From G965215055 sp965242685 (GTDB taxonomy: Bacteria > Pseudomonadota > Gammaproteobacteria > UBA4575), in contig OZ251487.1 in NCBI GenBank assembly GCA_965242685.1, positions 1,364,001-1,428,000 on the forward strand: a stretch of 64,000 nucleotides of DNA. Reading direction: 5' to 3'. Shown here piece after piece: positions 16,492-26,167 of the stretch (positions within the stretch are counted from its first letter, which is position 1; the number at the start of each line of letters is the position of its first letter). The translations under genes and the position numbers were made by a program. The notes under the pieces are model-generated. The model made no database searches, was not told where the DNA came from, and was given only the letters and a program-made list of their open reading frames with translations.

Positions 16492-19400
16492 ATGTATAAC
16501 AAGCCTGCCACCAACGGCCTATACGACCCTGCCTATGAACATGATTCATGTGGCGTGGGTTTTGTGGTCGATATCAAGGGACGCAAGTCGCATAAAATCG
16601 TCCAGGATGCCCTGTCCATCCTCAAAAGTCTGATCCATCGCGGCGCGTGCGGCTGTGAGGAAAATACGGGCGACGGCGTGGGTATGCTCATCCAGTTGCC
16701 GCACACGTTTTTTAAGCGCGTATGCAAAGATATAGATATTGACCTGCCTGAATACGAGCATTACGGAGCGGGCATGGTGTTCTTACCCACCGCCGACGAG
16801 CAACGCGATCGATGTATCCAACAATGCAATGAAATCGTGGTGGAAGAAGGTCAGCGGCTATTGGGTTGGCGTGACGTACCGACGGACGATTCCTTGTTAG
16901 GGCCTACGGCAAAGTCGGGCGAACCCGCCTTCAAGCAAATTTTCATCGGTCGAAATGCCGACATAAAAGACGAAGCAGACTTTGAACGCAAACTTTATGT
17001 AATTCGCAAACGAGTCGAACATGCCATATCCGTTTCCGATCTGTCTCAACGCGATAATTTTTATATCCCGTCCCTTTCCTGTCGCACTTTTGTATACAAG
17101 GGCATGCTTACCGGCTCACAGTTTGAACCGATGTTTCCGGACGTTCTCGAACCTGATTTTGAATCTGCACTGGCACTGGTACATCAGCGCTTCTCAACCA
17201 ACACCTTTCCTTCGTGGAATCTGGCGCAACCGTTTCGCTACCTTTGCCACAACGGCGAGATTAATACTGTGCGCGGGAACATCAACTGGATGCACGCCCG
17301 TGAATCCTTGTGCGAATCCGAATTATTCGGTGAAGACCTACAAAAGACCTTCCCCATCGTAATTGAGGGTGGTAGCGACTCGGCCACATTCGATAACGTG
17401 ATGGAATATCTGCACGTGAGTGGGCGCCCCTTGGCACACGCAATATTAATGATGATTCCCGAGGCTTGGAGCGGACATGAAACCATGGATGAAGAACGCA
17501 AGGCTTTCTATGAATATCACTCCTGCCTGATGGAACCCTGGGACGGCCCGGCCTCCATCGCGTTTACTGACGGTGAGGTAATTGGTGCGGTACTGGACCG
17601 TAACGGCCTGCGTCCATCACGTTATTACGTTACCAAAGATGACATGGTAGTGATGGCTTCTGAAGTTGGCGTGCTGGATATCCCGCCGGAAAACATCTTG
17701 ATCAAAGAACGCCTGCATCCCGGGCGCATTTTTATGGTGGATACCAAACAGGGGCGCATTATTGACGATGAAGAAATCAAACGGGAATTCGTGCGTCAAT
17801 ACCCCTACACAGACTGGCTGAAGCAACACCTAATACCGCTCGAGAATCTGCCCAACCCGAAACAAATTCACGGCTCCAATTACGATACATTGTTACAACG
17901 TCAACAGGCCTCCGGCTATACACACGAAGACCTGCGCGTGTTGATGGCACCCATGGCGTCCAACGGCTTGGAACCGATCGGTTCCATGGGAACCGACACG
18001 CCTCTTGCGGTATTGTCAAACCGGCCGCGCCTTTTGTATGACTACTTCAAGCAGTTATTTGCACAGGTTACCAACCCGCCATTGGACGGCATCCGCGAAG
18101 AACTGGTTACCCAAGTGGCGACAAACGTCGGGCCTGAAAAAAATCTGCTCAAGCCGCTTCCTGAAAGCTGCCGACAAATCAAGATCCAGTCGCCGATACT
18201 GTCCAACGACGAATTGGCGCGTATCCGCGACGTCAACCTGCCCGGCTTAAAGACAAAAACAGTAACCATTCTATATCCGGTTGCACAAGGTGAGCACGGT
18301 TTAGACCAAGCACTGAAGCAGGTATTTTCACAGGTTGATGCCGCAATTGAGGATGGCTATACCAACATCATTCTTTCCGACCGAGACATCGATCAGGAAT
18401 TGGCTTCCATCCCTGCATTATTGGCCATCGCCGGTGTACACCATCATCTGGTACGTGCCGGTACGCGCACCAAGGTGGGCTTGATACTTGAGTCGGGCGA
18501 GCCCCGTGAAGTGCATCATTTTGCGGTATTGATCGGTTACGGTGCCGGCGCAATCAACCCCTATCTTGCCTTTGAATCACTCGGTGACATGATAGATAAA
18601 AACTATTTACCGAAAATAAAGCATGAAACAGCGGTAAAAAACTTCATCAAGGCAGTAAATAAAGGCCTGATCAAAACGATGTCAAAAATGGGTATTTCGA
18701 CGATTCAGTCCTATAGAGGGGCACAAATTTTTGAGGCAATCGGCCTCAACAAGGAATTCGTCGACCAATATTTCACGTGGACGGCTTCACGTATCGGCGG
18801 CATTGGTCTAAAAGAAATCGCAAAGGAAGCGAGCGTTCGCCATCACAACGCCTTTCCGAACCGACCTGCCGAAAGACCGCATCTGGAATGGGGGGGTGAA
18901 TACCAGTGGCGCCGCGACGGCGAATACCACTTGTTCAACCCCGATACCGTTTTCAAACTACAGCATTCCACACGTTCAGGCCAATACCGTATCTTCAAAG
19001 AATATACGGACAGGGTAGACAACCAAAACGAAACCCTTGCAACATTGCGCGGACTATTCAATTTCAAATACACACAAGAACCCGTTGCCATAGAAGAGGT
19101 AGAGCCGCTCGAAAACATTATGCGGCGGTTTTCAACGGGGGCGATGTCGTATGGATCGATCAGCAAGGAAGCACATGAAACGCTGGCCATTACAATGAAC
19201 CGCATCGGCGGCAAATCCAATACCGGCGAAGGGGGTGAAGACCCGGCTCGTTTTACGCCCGATAAAAACGGCGACTTAAAAAGAAGTGCGATCAAGCAGG
19301 TAGCTTCCGGGCGCTTCGGCGTCACCAGTGAATATTTGGTCAACGCCGACGACCTCCAGATCAAGATGGCACAGGGGGCAAAACCTGGTGAAGGCGGGCA

Positions 19401-21051
19401 ATTACCCGGCACCAAAGTCTATCCATGGATTGCGAAAGTGCGCCATTCCACGGCCGGTGTAGGCTTGATCTCTCCGCCACCGCATCACGATATCTATTCG
19501 ATTGAAGACTTGGCACAGCTCATTCACGACCTGAAAAACTCGAATCCCGAAGCACGCGTACACGTCAAACTGGTGGCGGAGGTCGGCGTAGGGACCGTTG
19601 CCGCCGGCGTATCCAAGGCACATTCCGACGTTGTACTCATATCTGGCTATGACGGCGGTACCGGTGCCTCACCGGTCAGCTCGTTAAAACACGCCGGACT
19701 TCCCTGGGAGTTGGGGCTGGCGGAAACTCAGCAAGTGCTGGTAAAAAATGGCTTGCGCGATCGCATCGTAGTACAAACGGACGGACAGATGAAAACCGGG
19801 CGTGACGTAATGATCGCCGCGTTGCTGGGTGCGGAAGAATTCGGATTTTCTACTGCGCCGCTGGTAGTGATGGGTTGCGTCATGATGCGCGTTTGTCACT
19901 TGAACACCTGTCCCGTAGGCGTAGCGACACAAAATCCCGAGCTGCGAAAAAAATTTACCGGCCAACCCGAATTCGTAGAAAACTTCTTCAGATACATCGC
20001 CGAAGAAGTCAGAGAATACATGGCTCGACTCGGTTTCAGGACAGTCGATGAAATGATTGGCCAGGTAGACCGGCTTGACGTAAGACACGCCGTTGACCAC
20101 TGGAAGGCTCACGGTCTCGATTTCACCAACATTCTACACAAACCCGAAGCCGCGCCGGGCGTTGGTATTTACTGCTCAACCAAACAAAACCACGGCCTTG
20201 AAAAATCACTGGACGTCACTACGCTGGTACCGCTGTGCGAAGAAGCCCTTAAACAACGCAAGCCGGTCAACATCATCGTACCGATACAAAACATCAATCG
20301 AACCGTCGGTACAATCCTCGGTTATCACGTTACCAAACGCTACGGCGCACGAGGATTGCCGGAGGACACCATTCGCATTCACTTCAACGGTTCCGCCGGC
20401 ATGAGTTTTGGTGCATTCGTGCCGCGAGGCATAACCATGACACTTGAAGGCGATGCCAATGACTACCTGGGCAAGGGACTTTCGGGCGGCAAAATTATCG
20501 TCTATCCGCCACGGCACTCGACCTTTGCGGCGGAAGAAAACATCATTGTCGGCAACGTGCTCCTGTATGGCGCGACCGCCGGCGAAGCCTACATTCGCGG
20601 CATTGCGGGCGAGCGCTTCTGCGTGCGCAACAGCGGAGTAAGCGCGGTAGTTGAAGGAGTCGGCGACCATGGCTGCGAATACATGACAGGGGGGCGCGTC
20701 GTCGTAATCGGCGCCACCGGCAGAAACTTTGCGGCGGGGATGTCCGGCGGGATCGCCTACGTGCTGGCGGAAAAAGAGACCTTCAACATTCACTGCAACC
20801 TCAACATGGTTGACCTGGAAGAAATCCAAGAAGATGAAGACATCGAAGCCATCAAGACACTGCTTAACAAACATGTGGAATACACCCGCAGCACAGTGGC
20901 AAAAAACATCCTTAAAAACTGGAATGAATACCTGCCCCGATTCATAAAAGTAATGCCGAAAGACTACAAGCGCGTCCTGGTCGCAATAAAAAAGGCACGC
21001 GCGCAAGGCACCCCGGAAGACGAAGCCGTTATGGAGGCCGCACATGGCTAA
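16492..21051 (+). CDS. gltB: Glutamate synthase (NADPH), large subunit
   Basis: 1519 aa. It transfers the glutamine amide to 2-oxoglutarate to form glutamate. The N-terminal nucleophile of the amidotransferase domain is Cys20 in HDSCGVGF, so a 19-residue propeptide is expected. A central domain and the FMN-binding synthase domain follow (HSTAGVGLISPPPHHD and a GYDGGTGASPVSS region); cysteines for the [3Fe-4S] cluster lie in MMRVCHLNTCPVGVATQ. The C-terminal GXGXG-type domain is complete. The start ATG has no obvious ribosome site. It overlaps gltD by eight bases. Confidence 0.96.
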   Translation: MYNKPATNGLYDPAYEHDSCGVGFVVDIKGRKSHKIVQDALSILKSLIHRGACGCEENTGDGVGMLIQLPHTFFKRVCKDIDIDLPEYEHYGAGMVFLPTADEQRDRCIQQCNEIVVEEGQRLLGWRDVPTDDSLLGPTAKSGEPAFKQIFIGRNADIKDEADFERKLYVIRKRVEHAISVSDLSQRDNFYIPSLSCRTFVYKGMLTGSQFEPMFPDVLEPDFESALALVHQRFSTNTFPSWNLAQPFRYLCHNGEINTVRGNINWMHARESLCESELFGEDLQKTFPIVIEGGSDSATFDNVMEYLHVSGRPLAHAILMMIPEAWSGHETMDEERKAFYEYHSCLMEPWDGPASIAFTDGEVIGAVLDRNGLRPSRYYVTKDDMVVMASEVGVLDIPPENILIKERLHPGRIFMVDTKQGRIIDDEEIKREFVRQYPYTDWLKQHLIPLENLPNPKQIHGSNYDTLLQRQQASGYTHEDLRVLMAPMASNGLEPIGSMGTDTPLAVLSNRPRLLYDYFKQLFAQVTNPPLDGIREELVTQVATNVGPEKNLLKPLPESCRQIKIQSPILSNDELARIRDVNLPGLKTKTVTILYPVAQGEHGLDQALKQVFSQVDAAIEDGYTNIILSDRDIDQELASIPALLAIAGVHHHLVRAGTRTKVGLILESGEPREVHHFAVLIGYGAGAINPYLAFESLGDMIDKNYLPKIKHETAVKNFIKAVNKGLIKTMSKMGISTIQSYRGAQIFEAIGLNKEFVDQYFTWTASRIGGIGLKEIAKEASVRHHNAFPNRPAERPHLEWGGEYQWRRDGEYHLFNPDTVFKLQHSTRSGQYRIFKEYTDRVDNQNETLATLRGLFNFKYTQEPVAIEEVEPLENIMRRFSTGAMSYGSISKEAHETLAITMNRIGGKSNTGEGGEDPARFTPDKNGDLKRSAIKQVASGRFGVTSEYLVNADDLQIKMAQGAKPGEGGQLPGTKVYPWIAKVRHSTAGVGLISPPPHHDIYSIEDLAQLIHDLKNSNPEARVHVKLVAEVGVGTVAAGVSKAHSDVVLISGYDGGTGASPVSSLKHAGLPWELGLAETQQVLVKNGLRDRIVVQTDGQMKTGRDVMIAALLGAEEFGFSTAPLVVMGCVMMRVCHLNTCPVGVATQNPELRKKFTGQPEFVENFFRYIAEEVREYMARLGFRTVDEMIGQVDRLDVRHAVDHWKAHGLDFTNILHKPEAAPGVGIYCSTKQNHGLEKSLDVTTLVPLCEEALKQRKPVNIIVPIQNINRTVGTILGYHVTKRYGARGLPEDTIRIHFNGSAGMSFGAFVPRGITMTLEGDANDYLGKGLSGGKIIVYPPRHSTFAAEENIIVGNVLLYGATAGEAYIRGIAGERFCVRNSGVSAVVEGVGDHGCEYMTGGRVVVIGATGRNFAAGMSGGIAYVLAEKETFNIHCNLNMVDLEEIQEDEDIEAIKTLLNKHVEYTRSTVAKNILKNWNEYLPRFIKVMPKDYKRVLVAIKKARAQGTPEDEAVMEAAHG

Positions 21052-22489
21052 AATTACCGGTTTCATGGAATACCAGCGCACCGGGCAACCCTACCGTCCC
21101 GTTGAAAAGCGCCTCCAAGACTGGCATCAAGTCATGGCGCCGTGGCAAACCGACACATTACGGGAACAGGCGGCGCGCTGCATGGATTGCGGCATCCCTT
21201 TTTGTCATCAAGGCTGCCCGTTGGGAAACCTGATTCCCGACTGGAACGACCTGGTATATCAGCACCAATGGCAAGACGCCATCGAACGCCTACACGCCAC
21301 AAACAACTTTCCCGAATTCACCGGCACCCTGTGCCCGGCCCCATGTGAAGGTGCTTGCGTATTGGGCATCAACGACGACCCCGTAACCATCAAAGGCGTA
21401 GAACTCACCATCATTGACAAAGCCTGGCAAAAAGGATGGGTTCAACCCCGGCCTCCAAGTGTGGAAACAGGCAAAAAAGTAGCCGTAATCGGTTCCGGGC
21501 CGGCCGGCCTGGCGGCGGCACAACAACTTGCCCGCGCCGGTCATGGCGTCACCGTCTTCGAACGCGCCGACCGGATTGGCGGCCTGCTACGCTACGGAAT
21601 CCCGGAATTCAAAATGGAAAAAAAAGTGCTCGACCGGCGCCTACAACAAATGCGGCAAGAAGGCGTCACATTTCAAACCAACGCACACGTCGGAAACAAC
21701 GTAGCCGTAGACGACATCCAGAAAAAATTTGACGCAGTACTACTGGCGGGCGGCGCCTGTGCGCCCCGTGACTTACCCATAGAAGGGCGGGCACTGGCGG
21801 GAATTCACCAAGCGATGGAATACCTGCCGATGCAAAACAAAATCTGCGAAGGCGACCCCAAACCCGACCACCTCATCACCGCCAAGGGCAAACACGTCAT
21901 TATTATCGGTGGCGGCGACACCGGTGCCGACTGTCTAGGCACCGCCAATCGTCAAGGGGCAAAATCCGTACACCAACTCGAGATCATGCCCCGGCCGCCC
22001 GAAACCCGGCCCCAAGACAACCCCTGGCCCGAGTGGCCGCGGATCTTTCGCACCGCCTCCGCACACGAAGAAGGCGTAGAAAGAATATACGCGGTCTCCA
22101 CCAAAAGATTCATTGACGATGGCAACGGCCGCGTCCGGGCACTAGAACTCACCGACGTAAAGATCAAAACCGTTGACGGCCGCCCGTCCTTTCAAGAAAT
22201 CCCCGGCAGCGAGCGCACCCTACCCGCCGACCTGGTACTCCTCGCCATGGGCTTTCTCGGCCCCGAAAAACCCGGCATGCTCGAACAACTCGGCGTCGTG
22301 CTAAACGAACGCGGCAACGTAGCACGCGACAAAAACTGGATGACCAACGTTGCAGGCATCTTCACCGCGGGCGACATGCAACGCGGGCAAAGCCTGATCG
22401 TCTGGGCAATCGCCGAAGGCAGAAGCGCCGCCCGCGGGATCGACCAATACCTAATGGGCAGCTCCGACCTGCCCGCGCCCCTGCCTTGA
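21044..22489 (+). CDS. gltD: Glutamate synthase, small subunit
   Basis: 481 aa. FAD/NADPH-binding partner of GltB that passes electrons to its FMN. N-terminal cysteine motif CMDCGIPFCHQGCPLGN binds the [4Fe-4S] clusters. FAD motif GSGPAGLAAAQQLARAGH and NADPH motif GGGDTGADCLG are in place. It overlaps the gltB end and is followed by the orphan hsdS gene 63 bases after the stop. Confidence 0.96.
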   Translation: MAKITGFMEYQRTGQPYRPVEKRLQDWHQVMAPWQTDTLREQAARCMDCGIPFCHQGCPLGNLIPDWNDLVYQHQWQDAIERLHATNNFPEFTGTLCPAPCEGACVLGINDDPVTIKGVELTIIDKAWQKGWVQPRPPSVETGKKVAVIGSGPAGLAAAQQLARAGHGVTVFERADRIGGLLRYGIPEFKMEKKVLDRRLQQMRQEGVTFQTNAHVGNNVAVDDIQKKFDAVLLAGGACAPRDLPIEGRALAGIHQAMEYLPMQNKICEGDPKPDHLITAKGKHVIIIGGGDTGADCLGTANRQGAKSVHQLEIMPRPPETRPQDNPWPEWPRIFRTASAHEEGVERIYAVSTKRFIDDGNGRVRALELTDVKIKTVDGRPSFQEIPGSERTLPADLVLLAMGFLGPEKPGMLEQLGVVLNERGNVARDKNWMTNVAGIFTAGDMQRGQSLIVWAIAEGRSAARGIDQYLMGSSDLPAPLP

Positions 22490-22552
22490 CTAACAACGGC
22501 TCGCCGCCCATTGCGCGCCCTCGAACCTCGCAAACCCCCAACCCCGCCGGCC

Positions 22553-23902
22553 GTGGATCGTTATCACCCCTTCAAACCCTATCCCCACTACAAACCCTCC
22601 GGCATCGAATGGCTTGGCGACATCCCGGAACATTGGGAAGTCAGGCGACTCTGTAATTCGGTTGCCGAGTGCGTGAGTGGCACATGGGGAACCGACCCAA
22701 ACGGTGCGGATGACTTACCCTGTATACGTGTTGCTGATTTTGACCGAGAGCGAAAACGTGTTTATGTAACTACCCCGACAATTCGGGCAGTCACATTAAG
22801 TGATCGGCGGCGGCGTCTTCTAAGGCCTGGTGATTTGCTTTTGGAAAAATCTGGTGGCGGGCAACAGCAGCCGGTAGGTGCTGTAGTGCTCTATGACCAA
22901 GAAGGAGAGGCGGTATGCTCCAACTTCATAGCAAGGGTAGTCACCAAAGAGGGCTACGCCCCTACATTTCTTGTATTTCTTCATTCGGCATTATACGCAA
23001 TCGGACTTAACAAGAGATCTATCAAACAAACAACAGGTATACAAAACATTGATGTATCCGCCTATTTTGGGGAACATGTTGCTTTCCCACCCCCTAGTGA
23101 ACAGGCGGCGATAGCCGCCTACCTGGACGACATTTGCGGGAAAATCCACCGACACGTAGCGGTAAAAAAACGGCAGGTCAACCTCCTGGAAGAATATCGG
23201 CGGGCGATCATCCATCGCGCCGTCACGCGCGGCCTCGACCCGAACGTCCCCCTCAAACCCACCGGCATCGAATGGCTCGGCGACATACCCGAACATTGGG
23301 AAGTGACTAGAATTAAACATGTTTCAAGTGTCGAAACGGGAGCCACTCCTAAGTCTGACCTAGAACAGTATTGGAACGGTTCAATAAGATGGTTTACACC
23401 AACAGACTTCAAAAACAGATCTGAAGATGGTTTTCTTGAGGAATCTTCTCGTTTTATTACTTTTGAAGGCCTAGAGAATTCAGGTTGTTCGTTGATTGAA
23501 CGTGATTCTGTTTTGGTGACAACTCGTGCTTCAGTTGGAAATGTGGCTAAGTTGAGAGGCCCGTTTACCTTTAATCAGGGATGTAAATCAATTAGTCCGA
23601 CGGGGATTGAATTAGACTACTTATATTTTTCCCTAATCACGCAAGATGAAGTTCTTAATGTTTTTTCGAGTGGAGCGACGTTTAAGGAACTACCCCACAG
23701 CAGATTAATCAATTTTGAAATCTGTCTTCCTCCCGAATGTGAACAAAAACGGATCTCTCGTTACCTCGATAAAAAGACCGCCGATATTGACACCGCCCTC
23801 CACCGCGCACGCCGGGAAATCGCCCTGCTGCGCGAATACCGCACCGCCCTGATCGCCCATGCCGTCACCGGCAAACTCGACCTGCGGGAGGCGGAGCATT
23901 GA
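22553..23902 (+). CDS. hsdS: Orphan type I restriction specificity subunit (HsdS)
   Basis: 449 aa from GTG 22553 (TTG at 22511 is an alternative; neither has a ribosome site). HsdS sets the recognition sequence of type I restriction-modification enzymes through two target-recognition domains. Both begin with nearly the same motif (GIEWLGDIPEHWEV at the N-terminus and mid-protein) and each is followed by a helical conserved region (LLEEYRRAIIHRAVTRG and LLREYRTALIAHAVTGK). No hsdM or hsdR gene is in the window. The two conserved regions are GC-rich, while the second recognition domain (about 23310-23750) is strongly AT-rich, suggesting domain replacement. It sits between gltD and the convergent bioC gene. 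Confidence 0.85.
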   Translation: MDRYHPFKPYPHYKPSGIEWLGDIPEHWEVRRLCNSVAECVSGTWGTDPNGADDLPCIRVADFDRERKRVYVTTPTIRAVTLSDRRRRLLRPGDLLLEKSGGGQQQPVGAVVLYDQEGEAVCSNFIARVVTKEGYAPTFLVFLHSALYAIGLNKRSIKQTTGIQNIDVSAYFGEHVAFPPPSEQAAIAAYLDDICGKIHRHVAVKKRQVNLLEEYRRAIIHRAVTRGLDPNVPLKPTGIEWLGDIPEHWEVTRIKHVSSVETGATPKSDLEQYWNGSIRWFTPTDFKNRSEDGFLEESSRFITFEGLENSGCSLIERDSVLVTTRASVGNVAKLRGPFTFNQGCKSISPTGIELDYLYFSLITQDEVLNVFSSGATFKELPHSRLINFEICLPPECEQKRISRYLDKKTADIDTALHRARREIALLREYRTALIAHAVTGKLDLREAEH

Positions 23903-23909
23903 TGCGGGG

Positions 23910-24779
23910 TTATGCCCTTTTTATATCGGAGACGGGAAAAGTGACTTCGTCGGGGCGTGCCGACACGCGGGGATCGCCGGATTTGCGCGCATAGCCGTAG
24001 ATGACCTCATAGCTTGCCGGCAACAGGCCGTCCTCCCCGCGATACTGTTCGTAGGCCTTTTCCAAGGCGCGGTACTTGCCCTTGCTCGTCAGGCCCGCAG
24101 AAACCTTGGACGCCGAGGTGCTGAACTTCCCCCGGCTGCCGGTGTTCTTTAAATCTCGGAGCAACTGTCGCAAGGCTCGATATTGAACGTGGATGATCTC
24201 CATGTCGACGACCGGATCGGAAAACCGGTGCGCGAGCAGGGCATCGCCGATATGGTGCATGTCGATAAACTCGTGGACATGCTCAAGCCGGTCTACTTGC
24301 GCCCAACTGTTGCGGAGCTGCCACAGGGTATCCGGGCCGAACGTGGAAAAGATCAACACGCCGTCGGTGCTCAGGACGCGCCGGCATTCCGACAGCACCG
24401 GATTCAGGTCGGCACACCACTGAAAGGTAGAGGTGGAAAAGATAAGGTTGATAGAGCCATCCTTAAACGGTAGCCGCTCGGCGTCGTTACAGATGAGCAG
24501 GTTTGTGCACCGGTGGCGGCGGCATTGCTCCAGCATGGGTAGGGCAAGGTCGCAGGCGAGGATGGAAGCGGCGGGGAATCGTGCGCGCAAACCCGCCAGG
24601 CTTTGCCCGGTTCCAACTCCTATATCGAGGATTGAATCGGGACTCAGTTTTACCATTTCCACACGCTCCAGCGCCCGGTCGCAGATGGTGCGCTGTACCA
24701 CGGCGGCCGCATCGTAGCGGTGCGCGGCTTGTGAAAAGTCTCGGCGTAAACGTTGTTTGTCTATTCTCGGCGTATTCAT
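23910..24779 (-). CDS. bioC: BioC, malonyl-ACP O-methyltransferase
   Basis: 289 aa. An SAM-dependent methyltransferase that methylates malonyl-ACP to start biotin-precursor synthesis on the fatty-acid machinery. The SAM motif is ILDIGVGTGQSLAGL, with NDAERLPF and FSTSTFQWC as further class I methyltransferase elements. Its ATG overlaps the bioH stop in ATGA, so the two are translationally coupled. BioC uses BioH to remove the methyl group later; the neighbour supports the assignment. bioF and bioB lie about 26 kb away in this window. Confidence 0.88.
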   Translation of the reverse strand: MNTPRIDKQRLRRDFSQAAHRYDAAAVVQRTICDRALERVEMVKLSPDSILDIGVGTGQSLAGLRARFPAASILACDLALPMLEQCRRHRCTNLLICNDAERLPFKDGSINLIFSTSTFQWCADLNPVLSECRRVLSTDGVLIFSTFGPDTLWQLRNSWAQVDRLEHVHEFIDMHHIGDALLAHRFSDPVVDMEIIHVQYRALRQLLRDLKNTGSRGKFSTSASKVSAGLTSKGKYRALEKAYEQYRGEDGLLPASYEVIYGYARKSGDPRVSARPDEVTFPVSDIKRA

Positions 24780-25567
24780 TTGTTTGCGATGCCGTTGTCA
24801 AGCCAACGAAAGAAATGCTGCGGGTGCGAGATAAACGGCGCGTGGCCGGCGTCCGTTATCTTTTCCACACGGGTGTTTTCCCACATGTCCGCCGTCTGTC
24901 TTGCCGCAAGAAAAGGCAATACCCGGTCTTTCTCGCCGTGCAGCAGATCGACGGGTAGGGCGCCAAGTGTCTTATCGGCGCGCAAGTCGACCTTCAACAA
25001 CCACTCCAGTCCCCACCGGATGTTGTGCCTTTGCCGGTCGGAGCGTGCGGCACTCAGTTCGGAAAAGACTTGGCTTGCCGACCTTGTGTCCAACGTCTGC
25101 AAGGCGCAAAACTTTTGCAGCGTCCGTTGCGGTGTTTTCACGTATCGGCGATAAAAGTCTATCAATGCGTCTTCCCGCATCCCGTGCGGCCAGCGGGCGG
25201 CGGCGGTAAACCTCGGTGCGCTGGCAATCAACATCAACCTTGTGACGCGTTGCGGGTACTGTCTTGCGTATAATTGTGCGACCATCCCGCCCAGTGACCA
25301 ACCGATGATGGAGCAGGTTGGCGGCAGGCACCGCGCCAGTAAGTCGACGCCCTGCGTGACGCTGTAGTCCCACTTTACGGCAGCACTGCCGCCGTGTCCC
25401 GGAAGGTCTACGCGCAAAACCCGAAATTTCAGGTTCAGTTCGTCTATACAGGTGCGCCAGATTTTCATGCTCGATCCCCATCCGTGTAACAATGCAAGAT
25501 CGGGGCCGCGACCGGAACGTGAAACGTATAATCCGTTACAATGTGCCTTATGGGTGATGTGACTCAA
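24776..25567 (-). CDS. bioH: BioH, pimeloyl-ACP methyl ester esterase
   Basis: About 263 aa. Alpha/beta hydrolase: nucleophile in GWSLGGM, acid in HGEKDRVLP and histidine in DAGHAPF. The oxyanion motif LLHGWGSS is typical of BioH. It cleaves pimeloyl-ACP methyl ester and acts with BioC. The start is uncertain: there is no ATG or GTG close to the LALLHGWG segment, and TTG at 25567 is the nearest plausible in-frame start. That start lies inside the divergent plsY gene, so the two 5' ends overlap. A much longer frame up to 26107 is antisense to plsY and was not used. Confidence 0.8.
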   Translation of the reverse strand: MSHITHKAHCNGLYVSRSGRGPDLALLHGWGSSMKIWRTCIDELNLKFRVLRVDLPGHGGSAAVKWDYSVTQGVDLLARCLPPTCSIIGWSLGGMVAQLYARQYPQRVTRLMLIASAPRFTAAARWPHGMREDALIDFYRRYVKTPQRTLQKFCALQTLDTRSASQVFSELSAARSDRQRHNIRWGLEWLLKVDLRADKTLGALPVDLLHGEKDRVLPFLAARQTADMWENTRVEKITDAGHAPFISHPQHFFRWLDNGIANK

Positions 25568-26158
25568 ATCTTGGTCATCGCTTTTGCTTATTTGCTCGGC
25601 TCGATAAACAGCGCGGTGCCGACGTGTCGGATGATGGGCTTGCCTGATCCCCGCACGTTGGGATCGGGCAACCCCGGTGCGACAAACGTGTTGCGTACGG
25701 GCAACAAGCTGGCGGCGGCGGTCACGCTGTGCGGCGACTTGCTCAAAGGGGTTATCGCTACTTTGTTTGCCGGTTATTTGATGGTCGGCGAACCCCTCGC
25801 GATTAGCCAACGACTCGTCGCGATGGCGGGGTTGGCCGCGGTACTGGGACATATATACCCGGTCTATTATAAATTTCAAGGCGGTAAAGGTGTGGCGACG
25901 ATGTTCGGTGCGTTGCTCGGCTTGCAGTGGCCATTGGGGATTTTGTGGGCCATTGTGTGGGTGATTACGGCCGGGTTGTCCCGCTACGCCGCACTGGCGG
26001 CGTTGGTGGCGACGTCCGTTATGCTCGCCTGTGCTTGGTTCGTGTTTGTGGACGCCTGGATGGTAGGCGTACTGGCGGCCGTTACCGTACTGATCTTCTG
26101 GAGGCATCGTACCAATATTCGTGATTTGCTTGCGGGCAACGAAACGAAAATCTGGTGA
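25550..26158 (+). CDS. plsY: PlsY, acyl-phosphate glycerol-3-phosphate acyltransferase
   Basis: 202 aa, integral membrane enzyme making lysophosphatidate from acyl-phosphate. Conserved motifs are YLLGSINSA, GSGNPGATNVLR and GHIYPVYYKFQGGKGVAT, each at the expected membrane-edge positions. ATG at 25550 is chosen (25541 also possible) because E. coli PlsY begins at a similar distance from the first motif. The start overlaps the putative bioH start on the opposite strand. Convergent with tsaD. Confidence 0.92.
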   Translation: MGDVTQILVIAFAYLLGSINSAVPTCRMMGLPDPRTLGSGNPGATNVLRTGNKLAAAVTLCGDLLKGVIATLFAGYLMVGEPLAISQRLVAMAGLAAVLGHIYPVYYKFQGGKGVATMFGALLGLQWPLGILWAIVWVITAGLSRYAALAALVATSVMLACAWFVFVDAWMVGVLAAVTVLIFWRHRTNIRDLLAGNETKIW

Positions 26159-26167
26159 GAGACAGGG

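Noticed and set aside
20206..21081. 291-aa minus-strand ORF
   Set aside because: Antisense to the conserved gltB C-terminus; no domain recognised.
25568..26107. N-terminal extension of the BioH frame to 443 aa
   Set aside because: It is antisense to the conserved plsY gene and adds about 180 low-complexity basic residues that no BioH has.
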